The notes beneath the pieces are model-generated. The model was not told the origin of the DNA. It saw only the letters and a list, made by a program, of their open reading frames with translations, and did no database searches. This document shows, in pieces, positions 51,961 through 61,237 of a stretch of DNA of 64,000 bases (position 1 is its first letter; every line of letters starts with the position of its first letter). This stretch comes from Pseudomonas putida (GTDB lineage: Bacteria > Pseudomonadota > Gammaproteobacteria > Pseudomonadales > Pseudomonadaceae). The position numbers were made by a program, and so were the translations under genes. The DNA is taken from the NCBI GenBank assembly GCA_041071465.1, contig CP163498.1, positions 2,803,501-2,867,500 of the forward strand, given 5' to 3'.

Positions 51961-52343
51961 TAGCCCAGATCGGCTCGCTTCAACTCCAGCCCATATTGCC
52001 CCATGGCGATGCGGTATTTGTTGATCTGGCCCGCCTGCAGGTTCAAACGCGTGCTGCGCTGGTCTTCGATGCCTGCGGCGCAACCCGGCATTTGCCCAGG
52101 TAGCAGGCGCAGGCGCACATCCACAGGGCCCGGCGGCAGGTTGAACGAGGTGGACTGCTCCTGAAATACGCGTCCGGAAAGCTGGTCGTTGAGGTACACG
52201 CCGATTTCGCAGCTGGTAGCTACCTCCAGCCGCTCCCGGGAAATGATCAGTACGCTGTAGGCCGAGTTGCCCTCGGCGCTGGCCGGTGGCACCACAGCCA
52301 GCGCGCCCAGTAGCCCGACGACGCCCAATGCTGCCCTGAACAT
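51957..52343 (-). CDS. small secreted protein in the copper cluster
   Basis: A 128-residue product with a signal peptide (MFRAALGVVGLLGALAVVPPASA). The mature part has two Cys (TSCEIGVYL and PGCAAGIED) and no copper-binding motif I recognise. Its stop codon lies in the copA promoter -35. It is probably periplasmic; co-location suggests a copper role, but the sequence does not prove one. Confidence 0.75.
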   Translation of the reverse strand: MFRAALGVVGLLGALAVVPPASAEGNSAYSVLIISRERLEVATSCEIGVYLNDQLSGRVFQEQSTSFNLPPGPVDVRLRLLPGQMPGCAAGIEDQRSTRLNLQAGQINKYRIAMGQYGLELKRADLGY

Positions 52344-52429
52344 GAAAAATCTCCTGCTTGCTTGATCGTCAAAGGCGCAGCTTGGCCGACGCGGGCGCGG
52401 ATTTCCACCCCGGCTGTTGCAGGCGGGGC

Positions 52430-52460
52430 TTGACCTTGCCCTGATGGCAAGCTTGAGACT
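52430..52460 (+). promoter_or_regulatory. CueR-type promoter of copZ
   Basis: TTGACC and GAGACT are 19 bp apart, with palindrome ACCTTGCC-N5-GGCAAGCT (one mismatch) in the spacer. It matches the copA promoter almost exactly. A GAAGGAGG ribosome site lies seven bases before the copZ ATG. Confidence 0.85.
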
Positions 52461-52486
52461 CGTGGAAAACCTGAAGGAGGTAACCC

Positions 52487-52684
52487 ATGCAAGTGTTCAA
52501 TGTACAAGGCATGACCTGCGGCCATTGCGTGAAAGCCGTGACCCGCGCGGTGCAGGAGCAGGATGCGGCGGCCAAGGTCGAGATCGACCTGGCGGCGAAA
52601 CAGGTACGGGTGCAGAGTGAGCTGGCGCAGGAGCAGATCCTCACTGCCATTCGGGATGAAGGTTATCAGGCCGAACTTGCCTGA
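52487..52684 (+). CDS. copZ: copper chaperone, CopZ-like heavy-metal-associated domain
   Basis: A 65-residue single HMA domain that carries Cu(I) to CopA. The metal site is GMTCGHCVKAV (Cys11, Cys14). The ferredoxin-like fold continues to the C-terminal QAELA. It reads away from copA, from its own CueR box. Confidence 0.93.
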   Translation: MQVFNVQGMTCGHCVKAVTRAVQEQDAAAKVEIDLAAKQVRVQSELAQEQILTAIRDEGYQAELA

Positions 52685-52792
52685 AGACTTGGCAGTGCCC
52701 TCCACAGGGGCACTGTGTTGCAAATGTTTTCAGACTGATGGGGTCCACAGCAGGTAGAATCACGCACTTGCTTAGCCTGCTATGGATTCCTG

Positions 52793-53974
52793 ATGAACCT
52801 GCGAATGGTGCTCATCCTGGGCGCACTCAGTGCGTTTGGGCCTTTGGCGATCGACTTCTACCTGCCCGCCTTCCCGGCCATGGCGCAAGCGTTCGCTACC
52901 GATGAAAAACACGTCCAGGCCACGTTGGCTGCCTACTTCCTCGGCCTGTCCATCGGCCAGTTGGCCTATGGGCCAGTTGCCGACCGCTTTGGCCGACGCC
53001 TACCGTTGATGTTCGGCGTGACCCTGTTCACCCTGGCGTCACTGGCTTGTGCCTATGCCCCCAACCTCGACACGTTGGTACTGGCGCGTTTCGTCCAGGC
53101 ACTGGGCGGTTGTGCCGGCATGGTGCTGTCGCGGGCCATCGTCAGCGACAAGTGCGACCCGGTAGCCTCAGCGAAAGTGTTCTCGCAGCTGATGCTGGTC
53201 ATGGGCCTGGCGCCGATCCTGGCACCGATGCTGGGTGGGGTGCTGGTGAACCTGGCCGGCTGGCAGTCGATTTTCCTCGCGCTGAGCCTGTTCAGTGCCG
53301 GCTGCCTGCTGGCGGTCAGCCTGGGCCTGCCTGAAAGCCTGCCTGAGCATATACCCCGCCAGCCGCTGTCTGGCGCCTTGCGCCAGTACCTGCGTTTGCT
53401 CGCTGACCGGGCTTTCCTCGGCCATGCGTTGACCGGCGGTATCGCTATTGCCGGCATGTTTGCCTATATCGCCGGTTCGCCCTTCGTATTCATCAAGCTG
53501 TATGGGGTGCCCGCCGAGCATTACGGCTGGTTGTTCGGTACCAATGCTGCGGGCTTTATTCTGGTGGCACAGGTGAACGCCCGCTTGCTGGCCAGGCGCG
53601 GGCCAGCCTTCCTGCTGGCCCGCGCGGTTTGGCTGTACCTGGTTGCGGGCCTGGTGCTGCTGGGCGTGGCGGCATTGCGACCCGCGCAGTTGTGGCCGCT
53701 GCTGATACCGCTGTTCATCTGTATCGCCAGCCTTGGTTGCATCATTCCCAATGCTTCCGCCTGCGCCATGAGCGGGCAGGGTGCGCGGGCCGGCAGTGCC
53801 TCGGCACTGATGGGCTGCGTGCAGTTCAGCGTTGCCGCAGGTGCGGCGGCGCTGGTCGGGCTGCTGCATGATGGCAGTGCAGTGCCGATGGCAATGGTGA
53901 TCAGCCTGTGCGGGGCGCTTGTGGTCAGTGTCGCGCTGTTGACCCGACGTTTGCAGGCCAAGGCTCCCGCATGA
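52793..53974 (+). CDS. Bcr/CflA-family MFS drug exporter
   Basis: A 393-residue twelve-helix transporter. The family opening is LSAFGPLAIDFYLPAFPAMA; the MFS motif A loop is GPVADRFGRRLPL and the second half has a weaker equivalent. It should export chloramphenicol, bicyclomycin or sulfonamide-like compounds by proton antiport. No regulator is adjacent. Its 3' end overlaps the convergent small gene by 50 bp. Confidence 0.9.
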   Translation: MNLRMVLILGALSAFGPLAIDFYLPAFPAMAQAFATDEKHVQATLAAYFLGLSIGQLAYGPVADRFGRRLPLMFGVTLFTLASLACAYAPNLDTLVLARFVQALGGCAGMVLSRAIVSDKCDPVASAKVFSQLMLVMGLAPILAPMLGGVLVNLAGWQSIFLALSLFSAGCLLAVSLGLPESLPEHIPRQPLSGALRQYLRLLADRAFLGHALTGGIAIAGMFAYIAGSPFVFIKLYGVPAEHYGWLFGTNAAGFILVAQVNARLLARRGPAFLLARAVWLYLVAGLVLLGVAALRPAQLWPLLIPLFICIASLGCIIPNASACAMSGQGARAGSASALMGCVQFSVAAGAAALVGLLHDGSAVPMAMVISLCGALVVSVALLTRRLQAKAPA

Positions 53975-54122
53975 GCGGGTGAGGTGCCTGCAGACGGGTT
54001 TCCAGCGTAGCGACGAAGGCGCGCGCCTCGGCCTCGCTACGGAAACTGACCACATGCTGATCGAGCTGGACTTGCCAGGGGCAGGCGGGGTTTCGGCTCG
54101 ACGCACTTACGACAATTTTCAT
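53925..54122 (-). CDS. small protein of unknown function
   Basis: A 65-residue ORF with GGAGG ahead of its ATG at 54122 (product starts MKIVVSASSRNPACPW). It has WQVQLDQHVVSFRSEAEARAF, an amphipathic pattern. Overlaps the MFS gene end, antisense. Coding status is moderately likely from the ribosome site and codon pattern; no family recognised. Confidence 0.5.
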   Translation of the reverse strand: MKIVVSASSRNPACPWQVQLDQHVVSFRSEAEARAFVATLETRLQAPHPLMREPWPANVGSTARH

Positions 54123-54609
54123 CGCGGCATACCTCCAGGAAGGGGAGCCGCTCAAGTGTAGCGCTGGCCCACCAGCCTGCCATGGCACTGCTTCAGCGTC
54201 CTGACTGACGGTAAGTGCGTACATTTTCCAGACAGTGTTTCCTGCTTTGGGCGCAAAGCCTGCAATTCCCCAGAACTTTCGCTTTGTTGCGCGCTAATTG
54301 TTGAAGGTTGCTGTGGGCCGTATCTGAAATTGCTGCAAGCCTATTTTTATCAGAATGTTTCAGTGCTTCTGTATGGGTGTACCTGGGCCTTGTTTGGCTG
54401 GGTTCGAGCCGTTTTCCAAAGCTGCCTCGCTGAGTGCCAAGGGTAGGCATACCCAATGGTTTTCGCCTTGGGTAGGTCGGCGCGTGGTCGTCTGAACGGT
54501 ATTTTCTGCGGCTTATACTGGCGAACCAGGCCAGTGCCAGCGAGACGCGCTTCCCTGCCAGGGTTGGCAATCGCATCCACACAGTGAACTTGCAGGGAGT
54601 TACAGGGAC
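54123..54609. other. 487-bp gap upstream of the ArsR-type gene
   Basis: No convincing gene on either strand. It is AT-richer than its surroundings between 54220 and 54380. A weak sigma-70 pair, CTGAAC at 54492 and TATACT at 54514 (16-bp spacer), could serve the ArsR-type gene. A near-palindromic CCAAGGGTAGGCATACCCAATGG-like patch lies near 54440. Confidence 0.4.
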
Positions 54610-55323
54610 ATGAACGCAGCCAGCAGTATCAGCCAAATCGCCAGCCTGATGGCCGACCCCAAGCGCAGTGCCATGTTGTGGGCATTGATCGATGGCACGC
54701 CACGGTTGGCCAATGAACTCGCGATAATGACCGGCCTGACTTCGTCGTCGGCCTGCGCGCACCTCTCGTTGCTGTCGTCGGCCGGTTTGCTCAAGCATGA
54801 AGCCAGGGGCCGTAAACGCTACTTCTGCCTGGCAACCCCTCAGGTCGGGGCGGCGGTTGAGGCCTTGGCCAGCGTACAGCTGGAAAGCGTACGGGGAGAG
54901 CGTGCCAAGGCGCCGGTATCATCGCTGCCCATGTCGATGCGCCGGGCACGCCGATGTGGCGACCACCTGGGCGGGGCGTTGGCCAGTGAGTTGTATGATC
55001 GCCTGGTGGTGGCCGGCTGGCTGGACGGCTGCGGTCGACAGTTGATGGTCAGTGACGAGGGGCGGGCGCAGTTGGCGTTGGTCGGGGTCTACATCGATGC
55101 TCTGGCGCCACACCAGCAACGAGGTTGCGTGATCTGCCGCTGCACCGAGTGGGATGACCAGGGCCCGCACCTTGGGGGCGTGCTGGGCCAGGCCTTGTTC
55201 AGGTTGTTTTTGCAATCTGGCTGGATACGTGAGGCCGAGGACACGCGGGCTTTGCATATTTCGGCGCTGGGCGTCCAGCAGATCAATCGCATTGCCCGCG
55301 TGGCGACGTTGCAGGTCGGTTGA
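54610..55323 (+). CDS. ArsR-type winged-helix regulator with C-terminal extension
   Basis: A 237-residue protein. Winged HTH in residues 1-80: LMADPKRSAMLWALIDG, LANELAIMTGLTSSSACAHLSLLSSAGLL and EARGRKRYFCL. The remaining 150 residues are longer than classic ArsR sensors and contain Cys in GCVICRCTEW. Targets are unknown. Confidence 0.85.
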   Translation: MNAASSISQIASLMADPKRSAMLWALIDGTPRLANELAIMTGLTSSSACAHLSLLSSAGLLKHEARGRKRYFCLATPQVGAAVEALASVQLESVRGERAKAPVSSLPMSMRRARRCGDHLGGALASELYDRLVVAGWLDGCGRQLMVSDEGRAQLALVGVYIDALAPHQQRGCVICRCTEWDDQGPHLGGVLGQALFRLFLQSGWIREAEDTRALHISALGVQQINRIARVATLQVG

Positions 55324-55343
55324 GCGCAACGTCGTCATGCGAC

Positions 55344-56306
<963 letters not shown>

Positions 56307-56377
56307 TCAGGTACGGTTGCCGCCATTCTACAGGCACCGGCCAGGCAATGCGCCCGGCCGGCCCGCGACCGGGTGAA

Positions 56378-57064
56378 TCACCAGACCAAGGGTTCGCCTT
56401 TGTAGTTGATGAAGTGCAGGCCGCCGTTGCCACTTTGCGCCTTGATCTGTTCGAGCATGCCACGGGTGCTGGTGAGCACATCGATTTCGGCGTTTTCGCC
56501 GCCCATGTCGGTTTTCACCCAGCCCGGGTGCATGGCCAGTACGCACAGGTCGGGGCGCTGCTGCTCGACAACAAAGCTGTTGATCATCGAGTTCAGTGCT
56601 GCCTTGCTGGCTTTGTACAGGCAGATTTCACCGCCGTCGGGTATGGTCACGCTGCCCAGAATAGAGCTCATGAACGCCAGAACACCGCTGCCCTCGCGTA
56701 CCTGGCCTACCAGCCGGCGTGCCACGCGGATCGGCGCCACGGCGTTGGTCATGAACAGGTCGCCGATGTCTTTGGTCTGTACCGTCTCCAAGTCTTGCGG
56801 CAACGGGCCCATGACACCTGCGTTGATGAACACCAGGTCGAATGCCTGGCCTTGAAGGCGTAGCTTCAGGCCGTCGAGCTGGGCAGTGTCGTTCATCTCC
56901 AGCTGCTCGATGTGCACGCCGGGCACGTCCGCCAGGGCACCTGGCTGCTGCGGGTTGCGGACGGTGGCGGTTATGTTCCAGCCGTCTTCGTGCAGGCGTT
57001 GTACCAGGCCCAGGCCAAGCCCCCGCGAGGCGCCGATGATAAGTGCGTTTTTTGCGTTAGCCAT
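56378..57064 (-). CDS. short-chain dehydrogenase/reductase
   Basis: A 228-residue Rossmann enzyme: ALIIGASRGLGLGLVQRLHE (cofactor site), FINAGVMGP, SSILGSV with Ser, and YKASKAALNSM (Y-x3-K). The C-terminal region includes HPGWVKTDMGG. Substrate unknown. The start at 57064 gives MANAKNALI; the upstream extension is rejected. Confidence 0.88.
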   Translation of the reverse strand: MANAKNALIIGASRGLGLGLVQRLHEDGWNITATVRNPQQPGALADVPGVHIEQLEMNDTAQLDGLKLRLQGQAFDLVFINAGVMGPLPQDLETVQTKDIGDLFMTNAVAPIRVARRLVGQVREGSGVLAFMSSILGSVTIPDGGEICLYKASKAALNSMINSFVVEQQRPDLCVLAMHPGWVKTDMGGENAEIDVLTSTRGMLEQIKAQSGNGGLHFINYKGEPLVW

Positions 57065-57434
57065 GTGAGCGCGCTCCGTTGGTCGGTGGCAAAGAAAGGT
57101 ATTGAGGATAATGCACAGCGGCAGTCGCTGCCTGCCTATGGCTGTATAAAAAACGATCAACTATGCCTGGGCCTTGCCTGGCCGGGCGCCTGGCCTGTTA
57201 GCGCACGGGTTATCCACAGGCTGGTCCACAGTTATTGTGTGCAAGCTGAGGCTTTCGCGCGCTGGCCCGCCAGGCCTTGCATTGAGGATAACTCGAGCGC
57301 TTTCAGCAATTTGCGGCTGTCATCAAATAGTGATCAATTTATGATCAAAACGCTGCAGGCCTTGAAAATAGCTGGCTGCAAATGAGTGCCCCAAGGTTAT
57401 CCACAGGCAGGCCCACAGGTGTTGTGGGCAATGT
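57065..57434. promoter_or_regulatory. 370-bp gap with a cluster of DnaA-box sequences
   Basis: Two perfect DnaA boxes TTATCCACA are at 57210-57218 and 57397-57405, both on the plus strand. Two one-mismatch copies (TTATCCTCA, minus strand) lie at 57103-57111 and 57283-57291. An AT-rich TGATCAATTTATGATCA stretch lies at about 57330. No gene is seen. Confidence 0.6.
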
Positions 57435-58019
57435 TCAGCGCGCTTCGAGCAAAATGCGCCCGCGGCTCAGATCGGCCAGTTGCTGCTGCAATGGCGCCAG
57501 GTGGGCGTCACCCAGGGCAATCAACAGATCCACGCCATTGGCGGTGAACTGTTCATCCAGGACCAGGCCGTCAACCTCTGCCAGGCGCAGCTTCACCAGC
57601 GCAAGTTCGCTGAAACTGCAGCTGCAGGTGAATTCGCTGCGCTGTACCAGCAGGCGTTTGGGTGCTTGTTGCAGGCACTTGTTGGCGCCGCCGCCATAGG
57701 CCCTTGCCAGTCCGCCTGTACCCAGCTGGATACCGCCGTACCAGCGGATCACCAGAACCACCACCTGGTCGCAATCCTGCGCTTCGATGGCCGCCAGGAT
57801 CGGCCGCCCTGCGGTCCCGCCGGGCTCGCCGTCATCGCTGCTGCGGTACTGCGCGCCGAGTTTCCAGGCCCAGCAGTTGTGGGTGGCGGCAAGGTCGCTG
57901 TGGCGTTCGATGAAACTCATCGCTTCGGCGGCACTGCTGATTGGCCCGGCGAGGGTGATGAAGCGGCTTTTGCGGATTTCCTCGCGGTACTCGCAGAGGT
58001 CGAGCAGGGTAGAAGGCAT
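57435..58019 (-). CDS. yigZ: IMPACT/YigZ family protein
   Basis: A 194-residue product with the family motif IRWYGGIQLGTGGLARAYG and KSRFITLAGPISSAAEA, HNCWAW, DDGEPGGTAGRPI. YigZ proteins have been linked to translation or nucleotide/RNA handling, but the role is not settled. It follows the TetR gene by nine bases and shares its transcript. Confidence 0.9.
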   Translation of the reverse strand: MPSTLLDLCEYREEIRKSRFITLAGPISSAAEAMSFIERHSDLAATHNCWAWKLGAQYRSSDDGEPGGTAGRPILAAIEAQDCDQVVVLVIRWYGGIQLGTGGLARAYGGGANKCLQQAPKRLLVQRSEFTCSCSFSELALVKLRLAEVDGLVLDEQFTANGVDLLIALGDAHLAPLQQQLADLSRGRILLEAR

Positions 58020-58028
58020 AAAAAGTAG

Positions 58029-58691
58029 TCAGGCAGCCGGCTTGATGCCGCAGCCCTTCAGAATGATGTGGATAAGGTTGTTGCTCGCGTCTTCCATGTC
58101 CTGCTTGGTCAGGCGGCTGCGGCCGGTCACCTGGCAGATCTGGGTGGCGAAGTCGGCGTAATGCTGGGTGCTGCCCCAGAGCAGGAAGATCAGGTGCACC
58201 GGGTCGACAGGGTCCATCTTGCCGGCTTCGATCCAGGCCTGGAACACTGCAGCCCGGCCGCGGAACCATTCGCGGTAGTCGGCACTGAAGTATTCGGTCA
58301 GGCAGGTGCCACCGCTGATCACTTCCATGGCGAAAATCCGCGAGGCTTGCGGGTTGCGCCGAGAGAACTCCATCTTGGTGCGGATGTACTGGCTCAGGGC
58401 TTCGCCGGGGTCATCCTCGACGCTCAAGGCGTTGAACGTGCTGTCCCACAACTCGATGATGTTGCTGAGCACGGCAATGTACAGGCCCAGCTTGTTGGTG
58501 AAGTAGTAGTGCAGGTTGGCCTTGGGCAACCCTGCCTTGAGCGCGATGGTGTTCATGCTGGTGCCCTTGAAACCATGGCGGGCGAATTCGTCTTCGGCGG
58601 CCTGGATAATGGCCTGTTCGTTCTTCTGGCGGATGCGGCCTGCGGGCTTGCCCGAGGCGGAGAGGCGATGCGCAGGGACTTCTAGGGTCAT
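58029..58691 (-). CDS. TetR-family regulator, RutR-like
   Basis: A 220-residue regulator. HTH: AIIQAAEDEFARHGFKGTSMNTIALKAGLPKANLHYYF (about residues 25-62). The C-terminal part matches RutR in pattern: YIRTKMEFSRRNPQASRIFAMEVI and LIFLLWGSTQHYADFA. RutR senses uracil and controls pyrimidine catabolism, which makes beta-alanine; the beta-alanine aminotransferase next door fits. Start at MTLEVPAHRLS; the longer frame to 58772 is doubtful. Confidence 0.88.
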   Translation of the reverse strand: MTLEVPAHRLSASGKPAGRIRQKNEQAIIQAAEDEFARHGFKGTSMNTIALKAGLPKANLHYYFTNKLGLYIAVLSNIIELWDSTFNALSVEDDPGEALSQYIRTKMEFSRRNPQASRIFAMEVISGGTCLTEYFSADYREWFRGRAAVFQAWIEAGKMDPVDPVHLIFLLWGSTQHYADFATQICQVTGRSRLTKQDMEDASNNLIHIILKGCGIKPAA

Positions 58692-58781
58692 GGACGATTC
58701 CGTACGGGGCAATGGCTGCGGCTGTCGGACAAGATTACCTGCCTGTGCCGAAGTGACAAGCGTTTGCGGCACAGACTGGCA

Positions 58782-59699
58782 TCAACGTGTCGCAGCCAGG
58801 CTTTCGAGGAAGCTTTCCAGCACCAGGTTGGGGCGCCGGCCTTTGCGGGTAACCCAGCTCAGGCTCAGGTCGTAGAAGCGCTGCCGGGGCTTGAGCGCAC
58901 GCAAACGGCCCTGTTGTACCCAGAACGTGGCGTAGTGGTCGGGCAGGTAGCCGATGTAGCGCCCGGTCAGGATCAGAAACGCCATGCCCTCGCGGTCCGA
59001 AGCGCTGGCCGTGCAATTCAGCGCCTGGTAATGCGCCTGAATTTCGGCAGGCAGGCGGAAGGTGGGGGTGATGGCTTCCTGGCTATTGAGGCGCTCGTCG
59101 TCGATTTGCTGGTCATCGGCATAGAACAACGGATGGCCAACCGCGCAGTACAGCAGCGAGCGTTCGCTGTACAACGGCTGGTACTCCAAGCCCGACAACG
59201 GGCTGGTCTGCGGCACTACGCCCACGTGCAGGCTGCCGTCGAGCACGCCGTGCTCGACCTGGCTGGGGGCGATCATGCGGATCTGGATGCGTACATCCGG
59301 GCCACGATCCTTGAGCTCGGCCAGGGCATGGGTGATGCGCATATGTGGCAGCGTCACCAGGTTGTCGGTCAGGCCAATGTTCAGTTCGCCACGCAAATGC
59401 TGGTGCAGGCCGTTGACCTCGGTGCGGAAGCTCTCCAGAGCACTGAGCAGCTGCAGTGCCGAGTGGTAGACCTCGCGGCCTTCCTCGGTCAGCGAGAAAC
59501 CGGCGCGACCACGCTGGCACAGACGCAGGCCGAGGCGTTGTTCGAGGTCGTTCATCTGCTGGCTGATGGCCGAGCGGCCAATGCCCAGTACGTTTTCGGC
59601 GGCTGAGAAGCCACCGCACTCGACGACGCTGCGGTAGATCTTCAGCAAGCGGATGTCGAAATCGCTGACTTGAGCGAGTGGATCGGGGCGTCGGCTCAT
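58782..59699 (-). CDS. bauR: LysR-family regulator, BauR-like
   Basis: A 305-residue LysR regulator divergent from bauA. The HTH is FDIRLLKIYRSVVECGGFSAAENVLGIGRSAISQQMNDLEQRLG (about 14-57); effector domain follows with RIQIRMIAPSQVEHGVLDGSLHVGVV. P. aeruginosa BauR holds the same place beside bauA, so it likely activates beta-alanine catabolism. Start is unclear: ATG 59699 or GTG 59711, neither with a strong ribosome site. Confidence 0.82.
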   Translation of the reverse strand: MSRRPDPLAQVSDFDIRLLKIYRSVVECGGFSAAENVLGIGRSAISQQMNDLEQRLGLRLCQRGRAGFSLTEEGREVYHSALQLLSALESFRTEVNGLHQHLRGELNIGLTDNLVTLPHMRITHALAELKDRGPDVRIQIRMIAPSQVEHGVLDGSLHVGVVPQTSPLSGLEYQPLYSERSLLYCAVGHPLFYADDQQIDDERLNSQEAITPTFRLPAEIQAHYQALNCTASASDREGMAFLILTGRYIGYLPDHYATFWVQQGRLRALKPRQRFYDLSLSWVTRKGRRPNLVLESFLESLAATR

Positions 59700-59817
59700 T
59701 AGTTTAGTCACGACCTGTCTGAAGATTAGAAATGTAGGCTTTTTCCGACTTTATCGCCGTGCCAATTTAGCTGCAACAACATCCATCGTTGCCTAATCGT
59801 CTTTCGAGGAACCGCCG

Positions 59818-61164
59818 ATGAACATGCCCGAAACCGCCCCTGCCGGTATCGCCAGCCAGCTCAAGCTGGATGCCCACTGGATGCCCTACACCGCCAACCG
59901 CAATTTCCAGCGCGACCCACGCCTGATCGTGGCGGCCGAAGGCAACTACCTGGTCGATGACCAGGGGCGCAAGATCTTTGACGCCCTGTCTGGCCTGTGG
60001 ACCTGCGGCGCCGGGCACACCCGCAAGGAAATCACCGAAGCGGTGACTCGCCAGCTGGGTACGCTGGACTATTCCCCCGCGTTTCAGTTTGGCCACCCGC
60101 TGTCGTTCCAGCTGGCGGAAAAGATCGCCGAGCTGGTGCCGGGCAATCTGAATCATGTCTTCTATACCAACTCCGGTTCCGAATGCGCTGACACCGCGCT
60201 GAAGATGGTACGTGCCTACTGGCGCCTGAAAGGCCAGGCGACCAAGACCAAGATCATCGGCCGTGCTCGTGGCTACCACGGGGTGAACATCGCCGGTACC
60301 AGCCTGGGGGGTGTCAACGGCAACCGCAAGATGTTTGGCCAACTGCTGGACGTCGATCACCTGCCTCACACCGTGTTGCCGGTGAACGCCTTCTCCAAAG
60401 GCATGCCAGAAGAGGGCGGTATTGCCCTGGCTGACGAAATGCTCAAGCTGATCGAACTGCACGATGCCTCCAACATTGCTGCGGTCATTGTCGAGCCGCT
60501 GGCAGGTTCGGCCGGTGTGCTGCCACCGCCGAAGGGTTACCTGAAACGCCTGCGTGAAATCTGCACCCAGCACAACATCCTGCTGATCTTCGACGAAGTG
60601 ATCACCGGCTTCGGCCGCATGGGCGCGATGACCGGCTCGGAAGCCTTCGGCGTTACCCCGGACCTGATGTGCATCGCCAAACAGGTGACCAACGGCGCCA
60701 TCCCGATGGGCGCGGTAATCGCCAGCAGCGAGATCTACCAGACCTTCATGGACCAGCCGACGCCGGAATATGCCGTGGAATTCCCGCACGGCTACACCTA
60801 CTCGGCGCACCCGGTAGCCTGTGCCGCCGGTATCGCCGCGCTGGACCTGCTGCAGAAAGAAAACCTGGTGCAGTCCGCTGCCGAGCTGGCGCCGCACTTC
60901 GAGAAGTTGCTGCACGGCGTAAAGGGCACCAAGAACGTCATCGATATCCGTAACTACGGCTTGGCCGGCGCCATCCAGATCGCCGCCCGTGACGGTGATG
61001 CCATCGTTCGCCCATACGAAGTGGCGATGAAGTTGTGGAAGGCAGGCTTCTATGTACGCTTCGGGGGCGACACTCTGCAGTTCGGCCCAACGTTCAACAC
61101 CACGCCGCAAGAACTGGATCGCCTGTTCGACGCCGTCGGCGAAAACCTGAACCTGATCGACTGA
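59818..61164 (+). CDS. bauA: beta-alanine (omega-amino acid)--pyruvate aminotransferase
   Basis: A 448-residue class III aminotransferase making malonate semialdehyde from beta-alanine. The PLP lysine is Lys288 (MCIAKQVTNGAIPMG), with the PLP-pocket Asp in LLIFDEVITGFGRMG. The opening LDAHWMPYTANRNFQRDP and the GAGHTRKEI region match the known P. putida omega-aminotransferase. Start ATG with GAGGAACC upstream. The next gene removes the semialdehyde. Confidence 0.95.
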   Translation: MNMPETAPAGIASQLKLDAHWMPYTANRNFQRDPRLIVAAEGNYLVDDQGRKIFDALSGLWTCGAGHTRKEITEAVTRQLGTLDYSPAFQFGHPLSFQLAEKIAELVPGNLNHVFYTNSGSECADTALKMVRAYWRLKGQATKTKIIGRARGYHGVNIAGTSLGGVNGNRKMFGQLLDVDHLPHTVLPVNAFSKGMPEEGGIALADEMLKLIELHDASNIAAVIVEPLAGSAGVLPPPKGYLKRLREICTQHNILLIFDEVITGFGRMGAMTGSEAFGVTPDLMCIAKQVTNGAIPMGAVIASSEIYQTFMDQPTPEYAVEFPHGYTYSAHPVACAAGIAALDLLQKENLVQSAAELAPHFEKLLHGVKGTKNVIDIRNYGLAGAIQIAARDGDAIVRPYEVAMKLWKAGFYVRFGGDTLQFGPTFNTTPQELDRLFDAVGENLNLID

Positions 61165-61237
61165 TCTTTCCGATTTCGATGTCAGGCGCGTGCAGGTATC
61201 GCGCGCCTGTCTCTACCTTCTTTATCTGGAGTTTTGC

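Noticed and set aside
54193..54798. 201-residue minus-strand ORF in the ArsR upstream gap
   Set aside because: It runs antisense through the start of the ArsR-type gene, has low-complexity Arg/Ser-rich text and no family motif; it is a frame shadow.
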